Positions 48,457-57,446 of a stretch of DNA of 64,000 bases are shown in pieces. The stretch spans positions 1,302,001-1,366,000 of the forward strand of contig JAHLKG010000003.1 in NCBI GenBank assembly GCA_025526995.1, in the 5' to 3' direction. A program made the translations under genes and the position numbers. The notes below the pieces were generated by a model. The model made no database searches. It saw nothing but the letters and a program-made list of their open reading frames with translations, and was not told where the DNA came from. The DNA comes from Powellomyces hirtus. Lineage: Eukaryota; Chytridiomycota; Chytridiomycetes; Spizellomycetales; Powellomycetaceae. Position 1 is the first letter of the stretch; the number at the start of each line of letters is the position of its first letter.

Positions 48457-51310
48457 CTACATCTCGACAATTTCCAGCGCGACCAAAAACTTATCGCCAA
48501 AGGGTGGCTGGTACAGGCGCTGCGCCGCCGCCGCTGCTCGATTCGCTTTCTGCACCACGACGCGCGGAATCCCGATATCCGCCAAAAACAGCTCGCCGCA
48601 CGTGTCGCCGCGTGTCGTTGGGACGGGTGATGCGGGTGTGCTTGGTGCTGCGGCAGAGGGGGTGGTGGTGTGGTTGTTGTTGTTGTTGTGGTGGTGGTGG
48701 TGGGGCGTTGTGCGGAGATGCGCGTGTTTGGGGAGTCCGAGGGCCAGCGTCCATTTCGGGATGATGCGGTGGAGGGGTGACATGGGTATTCCTGGGGACG
48801 AAAAAAAAAACACACACAAACACACACACACAACAACCAATGAGTTAAAAAAAAAAAGAAAAAAAAGAAAAAAAAAGGGATGCTGAAAAATACAGCGCCC
48901 CCCCCCCCCCCCACAAACTGCGTACATACCCGTCACCGCATTCACCCCCGACGGCACATCCAAACTCAGGACATTCGCCTTATTCTCATTCGCCCATTGG
49001 ATCAGATCACAGACGAGGCTCTTGTCGTGGTCCGCGAGGTCCAGGATCGTCTGGTAGGGGCCCAACAGGGCATCCACAATCAAATCCACGGGCTGGGTGG
49101 TGGGGTGCGGCAAATCCACCACGCCGCGGGTCAGTTTCCCGCCCGTCGGGAAATAGATCTTTTGCTGCGTGGCGACCGTGTTGACCAGTTCTGCGTCGCT
49201 GCTGCCGACGGCGACTACGAGGACGTTGCATTCGTGGTTGGCGAGGTGCCGCGCGGCCGCGAGCCCGTAGGCGCCCGTTTTGTTGTTGCCGGCGAGGACC
49301 ACGACATACGGGTTGTCGTTATGGTTCCCCGGCTTGATGCGCCGGTTGCCGCCGAGCGCTTGTAGGACCATCATGGCGCAGCCACGGCCCCCGTTTTCAA
49401 TCATTTGTTCATCAGAGGGGCCCGTTTCGGACATGGCGATGCGTTCGATTTCGAGCATTTCGGTAGGGCTCACAGTGGGAACAATGACCCCGCCGAGAGT
49501 GCGGCAGACTGCGCGTCTCCCCGCATTCGTCTCACCCCCACCCGCATACTGTCCATTGCCAAACTCGGCCCCTCCCTGTTGTCGCAACAGTGCCGCCCCA
49601 TCACTCTCCAGATCACTATCCACCTCCGCGTCATTCCCCGTTTCATCGCCGCTGGGGGCAATGGACGACGAGTCGAGGACCATGTCGCGGATCCCGAGTT
49701 TCTGCATGCCGGGGCGGATGCGGTTGAGGTTGACGAGCAACGTTTCGGGCGCAGTCGCGTCGGCTTGCCGGATCTCCGCAAACACGCGCCGCTTGTCGAA
49801 TTGCGTGAGCCCGGCTTGGAAATCAAAGTCGTCAGAGAGGTTGGCAACGTCGCCTTCAAACGTTTCGCCGCGACGCCCACGCCGGCTTTTTGAACCTGAG
49901 AAATTTGACCAATTTGGCGGGTTGAGACTGTGAAAAAGCGTAAAACAAGAGCAATACATCGTAAAAACTAACCATCCACCTGTCCCCGGCCTCCCTTTCC
50001 CGGCGTCCGTCCCAACGCCGACGCCTCCACCTGTCGTCCCGCACTCTTGCCCCTCGCATGCGCTTTATGTGGAGAATTCCTAATACTGCTCCCATTCATC
50101 TCCGAAAAGTCGACTTCTTCCGCATCATCCAGCTCGCTTTCCGTCACGTTGATGGCGGCAGACGCCTGGGCTTTGCGCGTCGGCTTGGGCGTCACTTGCG
50201 ACGCTCGCGGACCGGTGGATCCGCCCGAGGGCGTTTTGGCTAGGCTCGGGGCATTACGCGGTGATGATGATGATGGGTTGAGCCTCTGAGACGTTGCGGC
50301 CGAGTTTAGAATGCCGTTTGAGGCGGACTGTTTGTGGCTCTTGCCCGAGTTTGTTCGAGTCAGCTAAAAAAAAAATGACGCCAAAAAAAAAACAAACACA
50401 CAAGTGGGACTAGATCAGAACGGGTTTCTCTCAATGTATATTTGGAGAGACGGGGCCGGAAACTACGACAAAACAAATTTACCGAAAGAATGGCAGGATC
50501 CACAAAAGCCGCATTGCTCGACTGACTTTTCTGCTGAGGCGGCTGCTGTTGCCGCTGCTGATGCTGATGTTGGGTGGGCAAAGGTCCGAGGTGATGATAC
50601 GCATGTCCGTACTGTGCAGGCGACGGAGGGCGCGGCGGTTGCATGTTATTCTGCGCCACCGGCCGCGTTGCATACATCGCAGGAGGAGGCGGGGGTGGCG
50701 GCGTGTCGTCAAACGCAGGTGGGTGGTCCGGGTGCCGCGGCAAATGGCCGTACTGCGGTGGTGACGGGGGTGCAGGCGGCATAGGGTGCGGGTGATGCGG
50801 ATGGGGAATCCGAGGAGGCGGCGGCGGATGATAATGCGGGTGCGGAGGGGTTGTCCCCGGTCCTGGCGGCGGTGGGGGCATTGAAGAGGATGCTGGACCG
50901 TGCCGCCTTTGTGGTTGTTGTGGAGGTGGTTGTGATGCGCTTTGCTGAGGACCTGGCAGAATCTGTAGATCTACAATGTCTTGCCCAGGGACGGGGTATG
51001 TGGCAAAACGTTGCTGGATCCCGTCAATGAAGGTGGACGCTACAAATCACAAGTGCAGTATTTGTCAGTCGCGTCCTTCACTCTCGACACGCGCGGAGCG
51101 ATAAAAAATACCTCCATGCAACGTCAACAGCTGCGTGCTCTGGTCAATGCTCGCGACACGGCCGTCGAGCACAAAGCCGTTTGTCAAGTACAACCGCTAC
51201 GAAACACATTCCACAAAACAGACAAAAAGTAAGTTACAACTCTTAATTCCTGCATATTATCTATCTGATCCCGACACACGCACCACATCCATTCCCAAGA
51301 ATTCCGTCAT
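48457..51310 (-). CDS. EDC3: EDC3 enhancer of mRNA decapping
   Basis: Six exons (51284..51310, 51112..51196, 50483..51039, 49973..50363, 48930..49895, 48457..48791) give 786 aa. Exons 1-3 encode an LSm-type domain (RLYLTNGFVLDGRVASIDQ; QDIVDLQIL). A Pro/His/Gln-rich linker follows. The FDF motif lies near residue 365 (DDFDFQAGLTQFDKRRVF). The C-terminal YjeF-N domain contains MIENGGRGCAMMVLQ, VVVLAGNNKTGAYGLAAARH, IVDALLGPY, VLSLDVPSGVNAVTGIP and a final CGELFLADIGIPRVV. EDC3 binds Dcp2 via LSm and the helicase Dhh1 via FDF, and dimerises through YjeF-N in P-bodies. The first exon is 27 nt. A polyHis/polyAsn/Thr insertion sits inside YjeF-N. Confidence 0.92.
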
Positions 51311-51865
51311 TGTGCAGTATCTCCTCCCAATCCGGATAATGTGTTATTTGCAAAACGGGTGCGGTGTATCGAAACTGGAGGTTTCGCGGGTGTCGATAGC
51401 TCACGGTGCGGTGGCAAGATGACTCGCTAGAGGGTCGGGCGTTTATCACGTGGACTGGACGGGCTGGCGACGCTCAGAGATGGGAAATGCTTCGTGGTTT
51501 GGGTCGGGCAGGTCAGAAGATTGTCAGTGTCCGTCGCGGTGGGGGATTCCAACAAGATGAGTTCAGCTTTTCTTTTTTGGACGTCGTTTCTTTTGTCGAG
51601 TCGATGTGATTTTGTGATTTATTAATTGATGATGTGGATGTCCCTCCTATATCCAGTCACACGGATTATGAAAGCGGCGTCGCGTCTTGATTCCGCTCAA
51701 GATATTGACAGTGCGTCGAAAGACAAGGAGAGCTCGCATGAATATGCGATGATCGGCAAAAACAAAAGGGAGTCGGAGTAAGGGTGGATGTCGTCAAGCT
51801 ATATAAACTACTAACGCAACAAAAAACCCAACAACATGCAAAGCCAAAACTCTACCCTAACTACA
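51311..51865. other. Intergenic upstream of EDC3
   Basis: About 555 bp between two minus-strand genes. It contains the EDC3 promoter and the 3' flank of the next gene. No motif is recognised. Confidence 0.4.
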
Positions 51866-52922
51866 CTACGTCACCTGACTCCCTCTCACTGCACCTCCGA
51901 CAGCGCCCAAACTCCTCCTCCCCTTCCTGCCCTCAGCCACATGTCGCACACGCGTATCACCCACCAAATCATCCATACTCGCACCCGGTCGGCCGCCCAC
52001 GAGTCCGAAAGTGCCCGTCGCCCCCGCACGCAACAACGGTAATGATCCCGGGCGAGCCGCGAAGAGCTTGATGAGGGTGCAGCGGAGTTGCGTCAGGGAG
52101 AGGAGACGCCAGTCAGTGGGGGAGAGTGGGTGGAGCTCTGTAATGGGGATGCATTAGTGGGTGGGGTGGTGGGGAGGGGCTGCGGGGCGTACCCTTGAGT
52201 AGATCGTAGCGGTTGAGCAAGTGCATGAGGACGGCAAACTTCCTGTCCATTGTTCGTTCTACATCCGATATCGACTGGTCTGTAGCAAACGAGGTCATCT
52301 GAATGACGTACACTCAACGAGGTAACCCCACAAAGAGCCATATTTACCCAACGTGCTATAATCCGCCAACTCCACCCGCTCGCCCACACTGCCATCCGCG
52401 GGCTCGAGCGTCACGGCAACCGTTCGCGTGGGGCGGGACGCAACGTTGGGGAACAAGTGTGCGGCGGCAGCAGCTGGACCAGTGGGGAGGGAGGGTCAAT
52501 CCAAAAATACAAACGGAAACACACGAGACAAGCCCGCCCGCCGATCTCCATAAAACAGGGCCCGGAGTGATCTGTTATGTGTGTTGTTCTTACCAGCCAG
52601 TTCGAGAGACAGAATGTATTTCCGCTTCACGAACGTGCAGGTGTCGCAGCTATGAACGACCTGGATAACGCTTCAGACAAAACCCCCATTTTGCGAATTT
52701 GTACCACACGTGGGGCAGTTTCCAACATACCATGACTTCCACAACTGCATGAAAACGACCCCACGATAATCAAAAACTGCATCAGCTTAGCTCTCGCCCA
52801 CCATGTGTTCAGGACACCGTCTCCCCATGAAAATACAACTCACCGCCTTTGTTCCGAAACAACGGTGTCCCCGCAAATTTCGATGCCGAGAATGGCACAT
52901 GGCGGGTGTGCGCGGCACTCAT
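51866..52922 (-). CDS. Unrecognised 225-aa protein, six exons
   Basis: I do not recognise the family. Six exons (52844..52922, 52731..52744, 52594..52660, 52348..52473, 52193..52312, 51866..52137) join in frame from an ATG to a TAG. The protein starts MSAAHTRHVPFSASKFAGTP, then VVHSCDTCTFVKRKYILSLE, an ELADYSTLVYVIQMTSFATD segment, a helix-like block DVERTMDRKFAVLMHLLNRY and a second one TDWRLLSLTQLRCTLIKLFA. It ends in a Gly/Arg-rich tail. There is no signal peptide or membrane segment. The consistency of five short GT-AG introns with frame supports a real gene. The second exon is only 14 nt and the donor of exon 4 is ordinary. The acceptor of exon 5 (TTGAG) is weak. Confidence 0.6.
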
Positions 52923-53640
52923 TTGCCGTTTGTACAGAAAAAAAAAGCGACTGAAGTAATCAAATACAGCAGAGAAGGGAAACTAGACAAAAAGTGTATC
53001 GTTTGTTATAAGACACTCCCCGCTGAAAATCATCCTCCTTCTGTATCCCAAATTAGCCAGGCATTTGGAATTGAAAATGTTCTGTCAAAGTTAAAGTTCA
53101 GGTTAAATGTGACAAGAAGTGGTTTATGGCAACCTCAGAATACTCGAGAGAGTTTCCAAATAGTTAGTGGTTTTGGTTTGCGAAACATTTGCATTAAATG
53201 ATGTTCCCAACGCCAAAGCAAAGGAGGACATCGTGCACACATCTGTATATAAAACGGAGACGTACTGTTGCTACAGATGTATGATACACAGACAGGGCAA
53301 GCACAATGTGCTTTCATCCCACTACGGTGATCCAAACAAACCCTTCGCCAACTTGCTAACCTACACCTGCTACGGATCTACAGACACAGTATATACGGCT
53401 CTCCAATCCAGCCTCGCGCCAATCGCAACACTCCAAAAACCCTTCGCCAATATGCTAACCCACAGCTGCTACCAATCTACAGACAGGGCACCTGTAGAAA
53501 TGATGGCCTTCCCAATTTCAGCCATCTGCACTAGGTGATGCAACGTCAAATGCAATACGGAGATGCGGCCAGTAGGATAATATTCCGCGAGTTTCCGATG
53601 ATCTTCCAACTGCAAAAGCAGGCCCTGTCCATCATATTGG
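52923..53640. other. Intergenic with degenerate tandem repeats
   Basis: This lies upstream of the 225-aa gene. It is AT-richer than its surroundings and contains the repeats at 53240-53520. A plus-strand open frame of about 120 codons crosses the repeats without a plausible family, and I do not call it a gene. Confidence 0.45.
53240..53520. repeat. Imperfect tandem repeat, period about 100 bp
   Basis: The words CCCTTCGCCAA...GCTAACC and CTGCTAC...ATCTACAGACA recur at about 53340 and 53440. A weaker third match lies near 53265 (GTTGCTACAG...ACACAGACAGGGCA). Confidence 0.6.
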
Positions 53641-54180
53641 ATCCCATTCATGCATATCAGCAGCAGCGATCTCTGGGCTGCGTGGAACGTGTCTGTTTAG
53701 CGAGAGCCCTTCGAGTGGCGGCGGGCGGCACATCGGGCAGCGATGTCGTGGCTGGCTCGGGAAGTGTCTGTAGAGCAAGAGCCGTTCCAGTGGGCATCTC
53801 CACCATCCGGGTTGTGGTGTATCGTTCCCCCACAGAGTGAGTGCGTGTCGTCGACGTAGCACCGGGTATCCCAGATATGCTGATGCCAGACGAGATCGAT
53901 GACGCGCCCCGGAGCCTGGAGCTTGGCGTCCCGGTCCTGGTGGTGGAACTTGAGTAGACGAATCGAAACAACTCGCTGATGAGACGGCTGGCGGCTGCGT
54001 CATCAAGACTGGGGGTGGAGAGTTTGGCGTCACAGGCTCGGTGGAATTCGGGGAATGTGAGGGCTTGCCTCCTAAAGGATTCCCGCCGGGCTGCGAACAG
54101 GGGTGCTGGTCTTTCTCCAGTACATCTCCAACGGAGGACGGGGCTATGCACACATGGTTTACAAATCTACAACCGCTAAT
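53630..54180 (-). pseudogene. Broken WHxH-family (glycine-rich-domain-protein-like) fragment
   Basis: An exon-like segment at 53804..53975 on the minus strand encodes RVVSIRLLKFHHQ, then APGRVIDLVWHQHIWDTRCY, DDTHSLCGG and TIHHNPDG. This matches the uncharacterised family with a conserved WHxHxxDTxxY...CGxxIHHxPDG motif. The segment starts exactly after a CAG acceptor. The expected next motif (LLLYR followed by a Phe-containing turn) exists but in another frame and inside the 74-bp repeats. The upstream coding-like piece is also in a different frame. I therefore call it a decayed or incompletely resolved gene. A spliced functional version with unseen exons remains possible. Confidence 0.42.
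53667..53814. repeat. 74-bp imperfect direct repeat, two copies
   Basis: Two adjacent 74-bp copies start at 53667 and 53741 (CGATxTCxTGGCTGxxxxGGAA, then GTGTCTGT and AGAGCC). They lie at the 3' end of a minus-strand coding fragment, so the duplicated DNA includes its tail. Confidence 0.7.
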
Positions 54181-54238
54181 TGTATCTGCTCTAATCTACA
54201 CGCAAACCATCCCATCATGTCCCCATCTTTCTCCGCGT

Positions 54239-56282
54239 CTATTTCTTCCTGCTAATCAACCCCTTCATCATATCAAAGCTATTCCCATCAGGCTGCAACA
54301 AATGTTCTTCGCCGGGTCCTCCATCAGGTTCGATGGTGACGGCGCGGAGGAGTCCCGAGCCGTCGATCCCGATGATACGCGCGTGGGGTGTGGTGGGGAT
54401 GTCGAGGAGTTGAACTTGTTGATCACTGAGGAACGCCAAAGCAAAAGGGTGAGTGAGCGCAGTGTTGATGTGGATGAAAATGTCCGAATGCGCGGTCTCA
54501 CCTATGCAACCACGCCTGATAGTACCGCTCCAAAAACGGCTCAAACGACCTCGCACGTTCAAATTCCTCATACAGGTCCCCAAACGTAGTCATGATGCGG
54601 GCTAGGACTTCCTCTGTCCTAAGCACCGCCTCTTCTCCCTCCTTTCTTTGGAGTAAATCCGATAGTGATAGTGTCGGATGCGGGTTCGATACATTCAGCC
54701 CACATCCGAGGACCATTTTGAACGCGTTATGTTCGTAACTGCTGGTCACGAGTACGCCTCCAATTTTCTTCCACTGTCCGTTATGGTGTGCGTAGATATC
54801 GTTTGGCCATTTGAGTTTCACGGGGAGGTTTTCGCAGAGTTTGATGGTTTTGATGGCGTGTATGACCGCCACCGCAACCAGGTACTGCACAAACACTGCC
54901 GTGGGGGGATACTCATGCATCACCGTTGCCGAAAACATGAGACAGCCCTGTTGGGAGATCCAGCTATTACGGCCCCGGCCGCGCCCCGCGGCTTGGTGGG
55001 TCGCGGTGCAGACGAAGCCCGTGCGGGGTAGCGATGCGGAGAAGGCGAGGTTTTTGTCGAGAAGGGTTTGGGTGGAGGAGACAGTGTGGGCGTAGAGGAG
55101 CGTAGAGCCAAATTTGGATTTGAGGGAGGATGTGGAGTTGAGGATGGAGAAGTAGTGCGGGATGGAGAAGTGGGGGGTGGTTGTTGGTGGGGGAAAGGTG
55201 TCGGGTGGGTGAGTGATGATGGTGATGGGGGTTGGTTTGCGGGGATCGGCAGAGTCAGTGGGTGGTATATCTTCACGTGGTATAGTTGGTGGGATGGGTT
55301 CACCCGCCCTCACGAATCTAAATACATCCACCGAATCCGCAATCTCCTTTCCCACTCCACCCATCCTCTCGATCAATTCCTCCACTCCCCTCGCCGCAGG
55401 TTTATCTAAACACAGATACATGGGTGTGATCCCCGGATCCAGCATCTCCCGCCTCATCCTATTCTCCGCGTCCGCCGTATTCAATTTCAGGCCCAATCGT
55501 TTCAGAATCCCTCTCGCCAGTCGGAGTCGGGCCGCGTCCGCTTTCACGAGCGCGGGGGCAATGGTCGCAAGATTTGGGTCCGTTGGTGTTGTTGCGGTTG
55601 TGTTGCTTAGATTGTACTCAAAGTGCGGGCCGGAGAGAATCGCGCGCCCCGCACCCACGTTGCATTCGACAATGGCGGGCCGCGGCGGGTACTGGGCGTC
55701 AGCGTACCACGCTAGAGTGCGGACGTTGGTGTAGGACGGTGTGGCATCGTCTGCTGTGGTGGGGACAAACCAGGGTCCCCCATTGACATACAAACACAGT
55801 TCCTCCTCATTGTCCGTCTCCAACTCCTCGACAAACCCCGGGTCTCGTTTGACGGGCACGGCTTTTGCCCCCTTTTCCGACTCATATACAAATCCCTCCA
55901 CCACACTCCCCTTTGCCGTTCCCGGGTAAAACCGCAAGGCGCGTTGCCCTACAACTCTATACTCTTCTCTCTCCATTTCAAATTCCACGTTTCTGGCCGC
56001 AAAGTACGCACCCGCACAAATCCCCAAATAGCTGCCCCCGCCCTTCACGTACTCATCCACAATGCGCGTTCCCTCTGGTTGCAGCTGCTCCACATACGGC
56101 ACGTCGCGTCCGCCGGGGATGACAAGGAGGGAGGTCGTGGGTGCCCAGGGTTCGGTGAGGAGCGTGTGGGCATCGACGGGAATGATGTCGTAGTGGGTGG
56201 AAAGTAGGGAGCGCAGCGTTGCGAGGGTGTGCTCGATGGGGCCCCGGGATGTCCCCGGGCCCGTGTAGACGAGGACGTTCAT
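54239..56282 (-). CDS. BPL1: Biotin--protein ligase (holocarboxylase synthetase)
   Basis: Two exons (54502..56282, 54239..54425) give 655 aa, the fungal length. The N-terminal half is the glutamine-amidotransferase-like domain (MNVLVYTGPGTSRGPIEHTL; LLVIPGGRDVPYVEQL; YLGICAGAYFAARNVEFE; YVNGGPWF). The C-terminal half is the ligase: ATHQAAGRGRGRNSWISQQG (biotinyl-AMP loop), LPVKLKWPNDIYA, KIGGVLVTS and GCGLNVSN. The small BPL C-terminal domain is in exon 2. It attaches biotin to acetyl-CoA and pyruvate carboxylases. The 2-base phase at the junction (AG|T) restores frame. Confidence 0.95.
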
Positions 56283-57446
56283 GTAGATGTGGGTGGAGGT
56301 CCGAGGGAAATGGAAATAGCGGAGAGGGGGATGCGGCCGGGGAAAGAGCCGCGGGAGGTGGCGGAGGAATTGAGGTGGTATTATCAGTATTGGAAGAGGT
56401 TCGGAGGGCGGTCAGAGTGATGATATTTGGGTTGACTTTTGATCGATTGTTAAAAAGGAAAAACGGACGGAGAGCAGAGAGCGCCGATAGTTTTTCTGAA
56501 GACGTAACTTTGGAAATGCACACTTGCCCTTCGAAATTCGCGTTGACGCGCCACACGCCCGCGCCACGCCCAGTGTGCAGCTCCGCCAGAGGCAAGGGCC
56601 CCCTGACGAAACTAGCGACTTTTCCAAGTAAGTGACTAACTAACCACCGAAACACCACGGGCCACCCGCCTTACAAATATCGGTGTGCAAATGGCGGGGG
56701 ATGGGACGGAAATCTAGCTCAGAATGCCATTTGGGTGGGATGTTGGGTTTAGCGACGGGAAACGGGTGTACTCGGCAAGACCTTGTGGATAAGCAAGGCC
56801 AACTTCTCGCGCGCGCGTGTGATCCGTTTCGCACCCCACCCATGCCAGAGTAGTGGTACTATCAGTCTCGAGAACCGCATTTTACGGCATCTGCAGTCTG
56901 CAACTCGCTCATCGAGCTTACAGCGACATGGGCTAACCCACACCGGATGGAGACGGTATATAGCAGCAGTGTCGTTTGGGCAATCATCCATGGCGTTGAG
57001 ACGAGATGGTCATCGATCTGCTGCACCTTCTCTTCTCTTCTCTTCTCTTCTCTTCTCTTCTCTTTTCTTCTCTTCTTTTCTCTTCTCTTCTGCCTCGATT
57101 GATTGATTGAGTGATTGATTTATTTTTCATTCATTTCAGTCGCTGCACCCATCCTACATCTATGCTTGGTCGGTCAAGCTCAACCTAGAATTGGGACGCG
57201 CGCCGGTTTTTTCGCAACATGACTGTGCCTCCGCTTCCTTCTCACGACGCATTGATTGCTTGCTTGGGACGAACTAATAGCAACTGCAGAAACGGACAAG
57301 GGAGATCATCCCCCCCCCCAATCCTTGCTAGAAAGAAGACCCCAACAGCAAGCCCACCAACGACCGACAACCCTCGAGTGTGTGCTCAGATATCACACGA
57401 GTCTCCCCTCCGCACGCTCCCCCCGACACATACAATCACCGCAATC
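56283..57446. promoter_or_regulatory. Divergent promoter region, BPL1 / eIF3c
   Basis: About 1.16 kb between start codons facing away from each other. It includes the (TTCTC)n tract at 57026-57091 and GATT repeats near 57100. Open frames are compositional. No gene is seen. Confidence 0.45.
57026..57091. repeat. (TTCTC)n pyrimidine tract
   Basis: About 13 TTCTC units with a few changes, roughly 355 bp upstream of the eIF3c ATG. It may act as a promoter element or simply be a microsatellite. Confidence 0.85.

Noticed and set aside
21285..48915. Long C runs near 21285, 47830 and 48898 as functional G-quadruplex-like elements
   Set aside because: Single homopolymers without spaced G-blocks; they may be ordinary slippage tracts or assembly length errors.
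53167..53538. Plus-strand frame of about 120 codons with an internal protein repeat (KPFAN...CY)
   Set aside because: The repeat comes from the DNA tandem repeat; there is no ATG-led start, splice context or known domain.
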